Assembly: GCA_030762175.1 (NCBI GenBank)
Contig: CM060831.1
Span: 72,645,501-72,709,500 of the forward strand
Direction of reading: 5' to 3'
Length of the DNA stretch: 64,000 nt
Source: Metallyticus violacea
Taxonomy: Eukaryota; Arthropoda; Insecta; Mantodea; Metallyticidae
Part shown: one piece after another, positions 51,482 to 61,828 of the stretch
Numbering within the stretch: the stretch's first letter is position 1
Layout of the letters: each line of letters starts with the position of its first letter
Program-made: the position numbers and the translations under genes
Notes under the pieces: generated by a model
Told to the model about the DNA's origin: nothing
Seen by the model: the letters and a program-made list of their open reading frames with translations, nothing else
Databases searched by the model: none

Positions 51482-51747
51482 TTTTTTTAATGGTGTTTAA
51501 CGCGCGTTTTTACTACTGAGGCACTACAGGCGATGAACACTGGAGATGCATGAAATGAAATGATATATTGGGAAAGGATATTAAAGGAAGGAAGCGTTCC
51601 GGGTTTAAGCTTAGGGTACCTCCTTGGCATTTGCCAGTTATGAGGGAAAAAAACCCTCAGTCAGGGAGGACGGTCCTGACGGGATTGGAACCCCAGACCT
51701 CCCGCTCACGAGTCCGCGCCTTAACGACCTCGGCGACCCGTGGCGGT
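51482..51747 (-). repeat. SINE family B copy, near full length
   Basis: The most complete copy of the family. On the minus strand the head begins at 51747 with ACCGCCACGGGTCGCCGAGG, then TCGTTAAGGCGCGGACTCGT, GAGCGGGAGGTCTGGGGTTC and CAATCCCG, a tRNA-like A box, anticodon region and B box. The body contains TCAGGACCGTCCTCCCTGAC, TGGCAAATGCCAAGG and GTACCCTAAGCTTAAACC. It ends with GCGCGTTAAACACCATTAAA and a short A run. The A box (GCCGAGG-CGTTAAGGCG) is of the serine/leucine tRNA type. Confidence 0.88.
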
Positions 51748-51749
51748 AA

Positions 51750-52721
51750 GGAAAGAGTGACACTCAAATATTCTTCTCTGTGTAATGGTCGATTCCAAGC
51801 TGAAACTACCCTAACTGCTTCCCTTAGGTCGGAGACTAGCAACCACCAATCAGAATACAGCACAAGGCTCGTTTCCAGAAATTTCATGTAACTGAAAACA
51901 TCGACACTAACGACATTTTCCTTAACGCCTCTTCCCCCCAATAATACAACATTCAAGAAAACATTACAACAATCATAAGCCATAATTCGTTGCATAGAAT
52001 CAGCAGATCAGTGGCATTTTTATCAAATAAATGTAGAATTTCAATGCATTGCTATTGGATCCGATTCTACAATATATGCATCAAGTGCTTTATTCCATTT
52101 GTGTTAAGTATTTCAACTATGCACTTTTTTATACCAGAAGAATAATCATTTCGTCTGACAGTTCACTTGCAAGTAATATGACCAAGAATAACTGTAGAAA
52201 AGCGACTTATGATTTACCACCTAGAGAGTTGAGTGGGTCTTGGTAGTTAATCGTATTGAACGAAGAAACATGGCTTGCCATTTATGCCTTTTCAATATTG
52301 TGCAAATTGGAAATACTAGCAAGAAATGTAAAATACGTGAACTTTAATGGATGTCAACAACGGATTTCCTATGTGATATGCTACTGCAAGATATAAAGAC
52401 AAGCTTCTACATTGGAAGAGATAAACTGAAGTTTATCTCTTTTGTTTTTTTAATAAGACAATATGGAGACGCCGAAAACATTCCATATAACAGGGACAGT
52501 TGTTTGACGGAGGTAGATGTATGTAGGTTAGAAAACGTTTAAGTTACGAGTGTGTACAGAATAAAATCATGTTCTATAATTAACTTATCCATGACACCAC
52601 ACACATTTTTTAAAATTAAGGCTTTTCCAAGGAGAGGCTGAAAGGAAATCAGTTCGAGAAATCGGTATCTCGAACTGGCCCATGAATCTCCTTCCTCTTT
52701 GCCAGTCATTCTACCATTCAG

Positions 52722-52724
<3 letters not shown>
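51750..52724. other. Spacer with one perfect hairpin
   Basis: No gene recognised. The only notable structure is the hairpin at 52416-52441, listed separately. Confidence 0.5.
52416..52441 (+). other. Perfect 11-bp stem, 4-nt loop hairpin
   Basis: AAGAGATAAAC, loop TGAA, GTTTATCTCTT, followed by a T-rich run. No surrounding element explains it; it may be chance. Confidence 0.6.

Positions 52725-52753
<29 letters not shown>
52725..52753 (+). repeat. Poly-T tract (29 T)
   Basis: Uninterrupted T run, possibly the poly-A tail of a minus-strand retroposed sequence whose body is not recognised. Confidence 0.9.
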
Positions 52754-52754
<1 letters not shown>

Positions 52755-52755
<1 letters not shown>

Positions 52756-53378
52756 AAATTGTTGCCAATTGCAAACCATTGAAAGAATTCCAAATAAAAA
52801 CCATACTCAACTAACAGTTTCAGTGGAGTGAAAACTGTTAATTTTTTTCAAAAGTTGATATGTATAGTGCTGATCTGGCAGTGTATGTTTGGAATTGATA
52901 TTTTCATCAATTAAATATAAATATAAAATTCGTAAAGAAGGAAAGGCAATAAAGACCACAATAATTAATATAAAACGAGCCTTTTAAAATCTAACCCAAG
53001 TACCTTTATTCATTTGATCTGCTATCATTCAGAGATAATATTAATGTGTAAACAGGCAAATACATAGATTTTATGACTAGCCTATAATAAACATAATTAA
53101 ACGCCATTACGAACACATCCATAAATATTCAATATATCTGTTTAGAATGTTTTAAATTGTTTATTATGTGCTGAATACACTTTTGAATAAAGAAAGTTGA
53201 TAAAGCATTTTCAGAAGATTAGCTTTTAGAAATTCTGAGACAGAAATAAAAGTTAAGGAGAGCCGAAAGTTATGCATCACCAGATCAAATAATAACGAAA
53301 TACTAATGCAAGAAATGTATGAAATGTATTGAACAAAAATAGTGTATCTAAATAGTATGAAGACATCCAAAATCAGTC
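52755..53378. other. AT-rich spacer
   Basis: No recognisable feature. Confidence 0.55.
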
Positions 53379-53673
53379 AGTACTGGTGGTGTAGTGGTAA
53401 CCATATCTGTCTCCTAAACCCAAGATTGAGGGTTCGATACCGGCCAGGACCGATGGATTTTTCGGGTGTAAAATTTGTAAGTATGGCTTCCTTCAGAAGG
53501 GAAGTAAAGCCGTGGGTCCCGTGTCGTACATTTACGGCACGAAAAAGAACCTCAAGCCTGAAATAAGAGACCTCTGAGCAAAATTTGTCGGCCGTTTCAC
53601 TCCCTGATTTGACTCGGACGCTGATGACCTCAGATATTAAAGAGCGTCCATAAATAAATCAAATAAAAAAAAA
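53379..53673 (+). repeat. SINE family A copy, full length
   Basis: The tRNA-derived head has ACTGGTGGTGTAGTGGTAAC (A box) and GGGTTCGATACCGGCCAGGA (B box and acceptor 3' strand). The body follows as TATGGCTTCCTTCAGAAGGG, AAGTAAAGCCGTGGGTCCCG, TCGTACATTTACGGCACG, CCTCTGAGCAAAATTTGTCG and GGACGCTGATGACCTCAG. It ends AAGAGCGTCCATAAATAAAT with an A run. It is about 290 bp, as at 60.26 kb. The head is more eroded than that copy. Confidence 0.92.
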
Positions 53674-53799
53674 CCCAAACCACAAGTAGTTATTTAAAAG
53701 TTAGGGATGGGGATGAGCTATAAAAAGCGGGTTACATTCACTGTGAAAGTGCAGCAAGTAATGTATCTAATGGTTAAAATGAAGAAGCTTCTTTAATAA

Positions 53800-53969
53800 A
53801 TTTACGTGCCGTAAATTAAAGACACGTGACTTACGACTTTACTTTCCTTTCGAAGGAAGTCATACTTGATTTTTATCCTGAAAAAATCCATCGACCCTGG
53901 CCAGGATTGAACTCATAACTTTGGGGTCTACGAGGCAAGTATAGTTATATACCCCTAAGACCGACAAGA
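53800..53969 (-). repeat. SINE family A copy, 5' part only, inverted
   Basis: On the minus strand it carries a degraded head (CTTGCCTCGTAGACCCC, then CAATCCTGGCCAGGGTCGAT), then GGATTTTTTCAGGATAAAAA, GACTTCCTTCGAAAGGAAAG and GTGTCTTTAATTTACGGCAC. The 3' half is missing. It lies 130 bp from the plus-strand copy at 53379-53673. Confidence 0.85.
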
Positions 53970-53971
53970 AG

Positions 53972-54155
53972 AGAAGATTATTCAGTAATTAAACAGGAAA
54001 ATAAAATAAAGAATAAAGATATGAACAGTCTAAAAAAGGTATATTAAATGGGGGAAAACTATCAGTTGGCAATTTTAAAAATATCAACAGTTGCAGATGC
54101 TTATTTAGGAAAAAGTGTTTATAACTTTTTACTTTATTTCCCCTCACGTTTAGGA

Positions 54156-54186
<31 letters not shown>

Positions 54187-56405
54187 AAGAACAATATTTT
54201 CATTACTATTAACTATGTCTTCCACAGAAAAAAAAAGTAACTACAATTTCAATAATAAAATGTTTTAAATTCATGCTCCAGTTTTTGTATTAATTGAACA
54301 ACTGTAAACTAAAAATGTAACTTTTTTTCCGAATAGGTACCTAAGCATTATAAGCACGTTTTATATATAGGCATCGGAGCGGAATTATGGGTACTTTGGT
54401 ACTGAACTACAGACGACAAGTGAGAGGGGTAGGTCACGAGCTACAAACCGTTCTCTCCCCTTAGGCCTACCATTCATCAGTTGTTTATCTGCCGGGCGGT
54501 GGCTCATAACTTGAGTTCTTGCTCTTTTTTTTGTTTAAGTTTATCTACCTTGATGTTAAATGCTTAAGAACTTCCCATATTGTCACACAATGTTCTATCA
54601 TCTTTGAAATCAACTAAAATTATGAATTTAACATTTAAATTATACCAGATCATTATCTGTTTACTGTACCATTCCTGCTTATTACCATTTGCCTACGGTT
54701 GCAGTCCACAGTTAGTGTTTCATACATTACTTTGAAAGAGTAATGCTTTCGGTTTGTTTATTTCCTCATACCTTTCCCTTACAAGGGATATTAAGGTTGA
54801 AGTTTTTGCTAGACAATTTATAGCCAAAGGCACAGTTCAGGTACAGAGATTCTATGCTATATTACTTAGGGTGCCCATATGTTGCCAAGCGTGTTATACA
54901 TGGGTGTTAACATGTCACGCGATTTGCGCTTCTCCGATTTGGCGCTACGACACATTATTGTTGCAGACACACCTCCATGCACTTACGGAATGGCACAAAA
55001 AATATAAAACAATACTTTCACTCTAAAAGTTCTGCTAACTCAATTTAATACATTAAATTCTTGCAGTTACAATACTTTCATTTCAAAACTTGCCAATCCG
55101 AATAGCTACCTACTTAACACACATTTAATTTAATCAAAATACATCGATTTAGATATTGAGTGGAAAGTTAAAACATGTGTTGATTAAAGTTTAGGTTATA
55201 CTCCGCCATTTTTAAAGCTTAAATTTTAAACAAGATTCAACTGTTACCAGTGCTTTTGTTTGTTCGTTTTTTACAATATTCTGACAACATTGACTGCTGT
55301 TATTGTTATTTGAATTTTGACAAGATAATAGTATAAAATTACTGATCATTTAATATAATGGTAATAAATTGTTTCAAAATGGTGTATACCCCACAAAAAT
55401 AATACACTGTTAGTGATTTAGTGACAAATTCCATAATATACTGTATTAATGTGCTTTTAATTTAACCCAACATACATTTTCACCTTACAACTGACTTATT
55501 ATTTATACTGTTCAAATTCAAAACACAATAACAATAATCGAAGTAGGGTAAACAAAAATACGTTATAAAAATTAAGTCCCCTTTAAAATTTAAGTGTCAA
55601 AATGGAGGTGTGCCATTTAAAAATTCAAAAAGGGGATGGCAGGGATAAGCAATGGAGATCTAAATTTGTAATCAATAGTTGTTTTCAATTGCCCTCAATA
55701 TAAATTGGCCTGTTTTTTAAAAATAAAATTTATGTTAAACAGGTACATATTCAGACTGGCAAAATATGAAATGAAAGCCTTGAATATACAAAGTACACTA
55801 AATTATGACACACTATTCATTGAGGATTTTATGGTGAAAGTAAAGTCATACGCTTTTATTAATTCATCCATCAGATAAGAGAGTGTTAGCAGTTTGGTTT
55901 AAGTCGTTGACCGATACCTGAGTTTGGGGCAGAGGAAGGGGCGAAAAGGAAATAAAGTGTCTATCAACGTTTACCATTGTGTTGACATACAGTAGTAACC
56001 ATTTCTTACTGAATTAGTTCTTAATATATGTTTAACCCTGCGCTGACAAGCCGAGGCGATATCCAGAAGAACATATCGACTTATTCATTGCTAGATTTGA
56101 CAACCGATTCTCTTGAACGCCATCTGCCGTTTCTACAGAGCAGCTGTCTCCTTTCATTTTCTTATCATCTTCACCTGCACTCTACTTTCACCGCTGCTAG
56201 ATATTCCCAGATCGATCGCATTTCCATCAATTTCTTATTCCATGCATTCAACGCTCCGCCAATTGTCTTGTTCAATTTGTTTCACATGAATACATTCTCT
56301 CTTTGCTAATAAGATGAGTTGTATAAAGAACTTCCTGAGTTTGATATTGTCCTTGGTACCCCAACAATTGTGAGAAATTAATTAGAATATATGTAACGTT
56401 TTATT
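53972..56405. other. AT-rich sequence, no gene seen
   Basis: Contains the (AT)n run at 54156-54183 and an unassigned less AT-rich patch at 54370-54510. The 90-codon plus frame at 54754-55026 has no motif. Confidence 0.5.
54156..54183 (+). repeat. (AT)n microsatellite
   Basis: Twenty-eight bases of pure AT repeat. Confidence 0.95.
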
Positions 56406-56409
56406 TCAG

Positions 56410-56541
56410 CTAACTGTAAGTGTGTAAAAATGTCACGAAAAGCAAGAATTCTCGCTCGAACAGCAGAGGGACCGTTCTGGCAGACAATAGAGCAAATCCT
56501 TTCTTTTGTTCATTGGAAAGGAGCTGCTTTTCCCCCGGCAG
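56410..56541 (+). CDS. Candidate exon of an unknown gene
   Basis: A 132-bp segment bounded by a good acceptor-like sequence (GTTTTATTTCAG ending at 56409) and a good donor-like sequence (GGCAG followed by GTATGT at 56542). One frame is open throughout. It includes a start codon at 56430 and reads MSRKARILARTAEGPFWQTI, then EQILSFVHWKGAAFPPA, a varied amino-acid composition unlike the AT-driven frames nearby. Read on without splicing, the frame stops at 56595-56597 (56 codons from the ATG including the stop). I recognise no protein family. It could be an exon of a host gene with very long introns, a piece of an unknown mobile element, or chance. No partner exon was found in the window. Confidence 0.25.
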
Positions 56542-56599
56542 GTATGTTGGTAAAGAAGAACGCTGTTAACACCTGTGCTACCGTTAAAGGACGTTGAAC

Positions 56600-57478
56600 T
56601 CTAACGTACGATGGATGTTGAAATTGAACGGTGGACGAATTGCCAAGTTGCTACATTCAGATAATCTGACTAGTCAATAATATGAGAATTGCATGTCACC
56701 GACAGCCTATAATGATGTCTAAATCCATAGTGACGGGAAAATAGAGCGTCCCTGTGTCACATAGTCAAGCGAGTCTTATTGAGTATTTAAGGACATGAAA
56801 TTGCACTTTTTGGAGAATTTATCTTGGGAGCTCGCACTGGAAAGTCAATGTTCGAACTTCACCTCTGCTCGGCGCTTCTTCTTAGCAGTCAGAAAACTAC
56901 CGTTTGTCAAGTATTATAGCTCCGTGTGTCTGCAAAACGTCTCATTACTGCCGTCCGAAGAGAAACGCCCTGGTACGCTTTGTTGGTTAAATAAACGACG
57001 TCAACTGGCAGATAACAAGGTGTTACCTTTAATTCACCTCACCCAACCTGGCACTAGCAAGTTCCAAAAACCAGCAACATCCCAGTAGATCCACAAGAAG
57101 AGTGAATTAGTGGTGAGCTGTATTTGCATATAATCAAATTTCCATCACAATTCCTATCCTTTCAATAGCTCCCTCAAACTTTGCCCTACGAACGTGGGGC
57201 ATGCTCAAAGCATTTGAAACCAACATCATCCACGTGAGCCATCCAATAATCCTGGAGCTACATTGAAGTGACATTTTGATCAGATACTTTCTTCTTGTAT
57301 TACAGTCAATATTAAGTATATAGAAGTGATCATTAATTAAAACTTGTTGTTTAGCATTCACTGATGGTGCCAACTGTAAATTTGATGAAAACCATGGGCT
57401 ACGGCACAACACTGAAATTTTGAACTCTTTTAATTATAATATCGACAGCCTAGCATCTTTTTATAGAAATTATGTCGC
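56600..57478. other. Less AT-rich spacer with unassigned frames
   Basis: Frames at 56795-57088 (+, 97 codons) and 57134-57412 (-, 92 codons) have ordinary amino-acid variety, but I recognise no motif. They may be remnants of an unrecognised element. Confidence 0.35.
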
Positions 57479-57480
57479 AA

Positions 57481-57549
57481 ATGGTCAAATGGTAGCCATA
57501 CTTGCCCAAGATCGGGGTTTAGGATGTAAAAATCCTAAGTATGGCTTTA
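57481..57549 (+). repeat. SINE family A head fragment, internally deleted
   Basis: AAATGGTAGCCATACTTGCC corresponds to the A-box region. It continues after a deletion of the B-box region to GTAAAAATCCTAAGTATGGC, then switches abruptly to the inverted copy at 57550. Confidence 0.75.
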
Positions 57550-57766
57550 GTCATTACTGTCCAATTCAAATCAGGATGGGAAACGGTGGATAAATTTAGC
57601 TCAGAGGCTCTTTTGCCCTAAATCTAAGACATGAAACAAACGGTTTTACTGAAGAAAGCCTAACTTATGGTTTTTATGACCTAAAAATCCGTCGACCCTG
57701 CCCGGGTTGAACACGCAACCTATGAGGCAATTTACCACCAAACTCTCAGGACCGACTACCATAATC
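57550..57766 (-). repeat. SINE family A copy, inverted against its neighbour
   Basis: On the minus strand it carries the head (GGTAAATTGCCTCATAGGTT, CAACCCGGGCAGGGTCGAC), GGATTTTTAGGTCATAAAAA, a shortened body, CCTCTGAGCTAAATTTATCC and TCCTGATTTGAATTGGACAG. The last 40 or so bases of the family are missing at the junction with the plus-strand fragment. Confidence 0.82.
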
Positions 57767-57769
57767 AAT

Positions 57770-58885
57770 TCCGGACTTTGTACTTTATATATTATTTTAA
57801 TTACAAAGTAAATATATCTTTTTTTCAAATACTGGTTAAAAAGTATAACTGTCTAGATGCATTTTGAAACAAGGAAATGCAAAGGGTTGTACTAAATTTT
57901 ATTAAACATAAGTTAATAATCATCATATATTACCAAAATCGCAGGCAGCATTCAAAAACAAGGCGAGAGCCATTTCTATAATAAACTTCTAGTATTGCAA
58001 TATACTATACACATTTAGTCTTACCATTATAAATATATAACATTTTTAAGGTTGGTTATTATAAATGTTCCTCAGATGCAAAAAAAAAAAAAAAAAAAAA
58101 GGAAAAAGGAAAAAGGAAAAAAGAAAAAAAAAGAAAAAAAAAGAAAAAGAAAACGGGGCAGTATGTGTTGTACTTGTTGTATGTGTAATTCCAAGTCTAT
58201 ATATAGGATAATCTAAACTAACTATAAATAAAAACCTTGAACTTACATGTTTTGATACGTATACCAAAAGAAGAAGCAATAAATTACTTCTCCTAATTAC
58301 GTTTAGTGATAGATTATCGGATTAAATTTATTTTGACTATTTCCTTGACAAAGGTATTATTTATTCTACATTATTTTTTTTAAATTTACTATTCAGGGCG
58401 TTCTTTAATATATATTGCTACTTATTATTTTATTCGTTTTTTTTTTAAATTATGACATAGAATCTTAAAATGTATTTATATGAGGCAAGGATATATAATT
58501 ATTTTGCTATTACTTTGCCATTACTATTTTTGTGTATATATGCTATTATAAACATACATCTGCTCATTGCGTTCATGAGGAATTTGTTGGACAATTACCT
58601 CTCGCCAACCAAATCATTGCCGGAATAGACAAGTTGCAATTAATCAATTTTAAAAACCTTCAATTATCATGGGTATAATTTTAAAAAAATAATAAAAACT
58701 CGCTCTTTTTTAATGCCTAATTCTTTGTACTAACACTATTAAGAGGTGTTTTGATTTATGATAGGATAATATGCAATAACATCATTCCCTCTTCCCTTTT
58801 CGAAACATTTCCTTATTAATGCAAAATGTAAAAAGGAAATGGTTAAATCTATTGCATTTCAGTCTCCTCTACATATAGGCAATAA
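57770..58885. other. AT-rich sequence, no gene seen
   Basis: Includes the A-rich tract at 58080-58153; otherwise nothing recognisable. Confidence 0.55.
58080..58153 (+). repeat. A-rich (A22, then GGAAAAA-type) tract
   Basis: A run of about 22 A followed by repeated GGAAAAA and GAAAAAA words. Confidence 0.9.
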
Positions 58886-58887
58886 AA

Positions 58888-59190
58888 TTGTTAAAACTCA
58901 AACTTTACAAGTGTCTACGACAAAGTGATCCTGTAGCAAGTGTGCATTATTGTGAGTGGTTTCTTCCATCAGTGACTGAAGAGTTAATCGACCCACAGCT
59001 TGTATTCTTTTCAGACAAGGTGTGGTTCCACAAAAATGGCCGTGCCGGAATTCCGTGCGAGCGGCATATATACTGGAAGTCTTGTATTATAAGCGCAAGA
59101 AGAGAACGCCGGGAGAAGAGAACTGCAGCTCCGCTCCTTTATATTTGTACTAAAACATTGGCCCGGTTACTTTTTATTTCAAGGGACTGA
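58888..59190 (+). pseudogene. Tc1/mariner-superfamily transposase fragment, DDE region
   Basis: The 100-codon frame reads LYKCLRQSDPVASVHYCEWF, LPSVTEELIDPQLVFFSDKV, then WFHKNGRAG. This matches the segment of arthropod DUF4817-associated transposases that runs QxLxxxDxxxRxxFCxWFL...IDPxLxFxSDEAWFHLxG, from family knowledge. In SDKVWF the catalytic aspartate of the SDEAWF box is kept and the following acidic residue is changed. RHIYWKSCI follows, like the NxRYW block. The sequence ends near 59090 and neither the N-terminus nor terminal repeats are present. It comes from the same broad superfamily as the relic at 0.6 kb, but is a separate and probably different copy. Confidence 0.7.
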
Positions 59191-59194
59191 ATTC

Positions 59195-60245
59195 ACTGCA
59201 TGCATTAGCATATAGGTTCAGCGTTCAAAATTTAGGAGCAGACTGTACTGCACTGAGAATGCTCGACAATATCCCGCGTCTATAGTGTAACACGTGCTTA
59301 TAAAGTGCGGCTAGTGCTCGGTCAGCAATATTGACAGGCCATTCATGCTCAATAATTATTTGGACAAATCCTTCGATTAAAATATGTTAAACTTTTATCT
59401 TTGGGGTAATCGCGTACAAAAGGAAAGAAGAGAAAAGAAAATGCATATATAATATTGGAAGAATTTAAATTAGATCATCTCCAGTTCTCAACAGAAATAA
59501 AGAGGAATAGGCTTTTATTGGTCAACAGTCGGAATTGAGTGCAGTTCTGTTTCTTTAATATGGGAATTTGTATATTTATGTGATTTAATTTCATAAATAC
59601 TGGGCTACCAGCGACGCACTTTTTTCAACTATAGGGTCGACTAGTGTCAATACTTGTATATTTTGGTCTTATACTAAACAAGTAGAGGTAGCTATAAATC
59701 TTAATTCTTGTGTATCAATCAGATTTATTCGCCTTAATGAAGTTGCAGTTGTGACAAAATACGGCATAGGGAATAAAGAATTCAGTTATTGGTGAAGCTC
59801 CCTGTATAAGCTGATGATTGGAACGTAATATTTTACCTCGTACTTGTGAAATTAAAAAAGTTGTTAAATATTAAACAACGTCATGATTGCCTGACAGCTA
59901 CACCAATGTGTGATAAGCTCATTATGTATGTATCATTGTTCAAAATTACTGTATTATTAGTAGCTACACTATTTGCAAACACATTGATGCTATAGTTAAG
60001 GGCTGTAATGTATTGTTCTGTTCATTAACAGCTCATCTATCTTGTAGCTAACCAAGAGAATTACGTTAGGCACGTTTTTTGTTACTACTGTCCAGTAGTA
60101 AATCAAAGCGACGTCTATTTTTGTTATTCCAGATATGGTTCGGGCATGTGATAATTTCAGCACTTCATTCCTACTGTAATACGTTTGGTTTCTAAAAGTT
60201 TTTTGTTGATGTACAAACTAATATAAAAAGGGTGAAAAGTTGGTT
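59195..60245. other. AT-rich spacer
   Basis: No recognisable feature. Confidence 0.55.
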
Positions 60246-60260
60246 ATTTGCACTTAGACG
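60246..60260 (+). repeat. Target-site duplication, 5' copy
   Basis: ATTTGCACTTAGACG, repeated exactly at 60551-60565 on the other side of the SINE. Confidence 0.95.
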
Positions 60261-60550
60261 TCGGTCCTGGTGGTGTAATGGTTACCATACTTGCCTCCTA
60301 CACCCAAGATCGCGGGTTCGAACCCGGCCAGGACCGATGGATTTTTTTCGGGCGTAAAAATTCTAAGTATGGCTTCCTTCGGAAGGGAGGTAAAGCCGTG
60401 GGTCCCGTGTCGTACATTTACGGCACGAAAAAGAACCTCAAGTCTAAAAGAGAGGCCTCTGAGCAAACTTTGTTGGCCGTTTCACGCCCTGAGTTGAATG
60501 GGACGCTGATGACCTGAGCTGTTAAAGAGCGTCCATAAATAAATCAATCA
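60261..60550 (+). repeat. SINE family A, intact reference copy
   Basis: A tRNA-derived SINE of 290 bp flanked by a perfect 15-bp direct repeat. The head (60263-60335) keeps a fully paired acceptor stem (GTCCTGG at 60264-60270 with CCAGGAC at 60328-60334), an A box TGGTGTAATGG and a B box GGGTTCGAACCC, so RNA polymerase III could probably read it. The anticodon loop region contains CCTCCTACA but its stem is imperfect, so it is not a working tRNA. The unique body has GTAAAGCCGTGGGTCCCGTG and GGACGCTGATGACCTGAG. The 3' end is GAGCGTCCATAAATAAATCA with only a short A-rich tail, suggesting mobilisation by a LINE that recognises the 3' sequence rather than a long poly-A. Reading frames over it are not genes. 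Confidence 0.96.
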
Positions 60551-60565
60551 ATTTGCACTTAGACG
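60551..60565 (+). repeat. Target-site duplication, 3' copy
   Basis: Exact repeat of 60246-60260. Confidence 0.95.
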
Positions 60566-60569
60566 AACA

Positions 60570-61440
60570 GCATTAAAATCGAGGTTATTCTGCAGTTACA
60601 GTAAATGCGTGGATATTCAGAGATGAAACTTATTTTTGCAAGAAATCACAGCTGGAACACATTATAGAATAAAAACTGAGCAACATTACTTGTTGCAAAT
60701 ACATCTATTTAACCATAACGTTTTTATTTAAGGAACGAACTCACTCTCTTTAGATTTTTAATTTTTAAACTTAAAAACTCTCAACGGAACACAATGCTTT
60801 AAAACTGAGGGCCTTAGTTTCCCGTATCAAATAATAGATGCCTGGAATGCTCCTTGTTTTATTATTATGTTGGTATTATCATTTATTTACTTCATAAGTA
60901 GAGTTTTATTATTGTTGCGGCAGCTGCCTGTAGTATATGTTACATCCTTATTTTGAAAGTGAATCTCAAAGAAAAAAAAAAGAGGAAAGGGGTTCGAAAT
61001 ACTGAGGATTAGGCTCATGAAAATAGAAAAAGATCTGGAAAGGAATATGTTACTGGGAATGATAGAGCTATGAACGCCAAGAAACCAAGTCCTGATTGCA
61101 GCTAGCAGCTGAGATGCACAAATAAATGTTCTGTATTAATAAAATAAAAATAGCTATTCTGTCAGAGAGACTTGGTGCATCTACTAAAACTGAACAAGAA
61201 GTCTTTCTAATGGGAATAATGGAGAGTAAACCAGTAGAGAGAAGTTAGCCGAGAAGAGAAGACAGTGCACAGACGTTCGTTATTCATATTTCAGGTGCTG
61301 TTAGGCTGCAGAAGAGCTTGGGTTTGTAAACAAGTATTTCTGAACTAGTATGCTGTCTCTGGAAAATCTGCATATCACTTAACATCCCTGTTACTTCAAG
61401 CAAAGTTGATAAGCGTGGAAAGTAGTTAATCATAGAAATA
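60570..61440. other. AT-rich spacer
   Basis: No recognisable motif; it may hold eroded upstream parts of the next feature. Confidence 0.5.
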
Positions 61441-61805
61441 CAGTCCCTGAAGCAGCGTAAAATAGATCAACCTATCAGGGCATTTCCCAGACACCAAACA
61501 CGTTACTTAAATAAACAACTTAATGTTAAAAAGATGTATCAACTCTTCTGTGAAGAGAAGAGAGACTTAACAAACAGTGTGAAGTATGTGCAATGAAAAC
61601 TAGAGATTTAGATCGATCGTCCTCAGGTGATGTGTGTTCGAAATACGAGGATTTAAATGAACAGATCGAGTATGCATTACTGAATGAAAATGTTACAAGG
61701 ACTGCAGTTGCAGAATTAATGGTACATAAAAGAAGAGCAGCTAAATGGTGGCCGATGTATTTAAGAACACAGCAAAGTTATTCATCTTGGAAGCCTTCAT
61801 TGTGA
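61441..61805 (+). pseudogene. Unidentified element protein fragment
   Basis: A 71-codon open frame (61593-61805) contains KTRDLDRSSSGDVCSKYEDL, then AVAELMVHKRRAAKWW. The frame just upstream reads TRYLNKQLNVKKMYQLFCEE. The spacing (an LNVKKMYxxF block, a short gap, then a Cys-containing and VHKRRAxK block) reminds me of multi-copy uncharacterised proteins in insect genomes that look like degraded transposase or phage-integrase-like repeats, but I cannot name the family. The sequence between the two blocks has a frame change. It sits immediately before the inverted repeat of the mariner at 61829, which may have been inserted into it. Confidence 0.35.
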
Positions 61806-61828
61806 TTCTGGGCAGCTCTTTCAAAGTA

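Noticed and set aside
60263..60335. Functional tRNA gene
   Set aside because: The acceptor stem pairs, but the anticodon stem does not fold cleanly and the unit continues into a SINE body with six other copies and a target-site duplication.
60248..60517. 89-codon protein over the SINE, and the related frames at 53342-53566
   Set aside because: Frames over two copies of the same SINE; open because the sequence is similar and recently inserted, with no protein family behind them.
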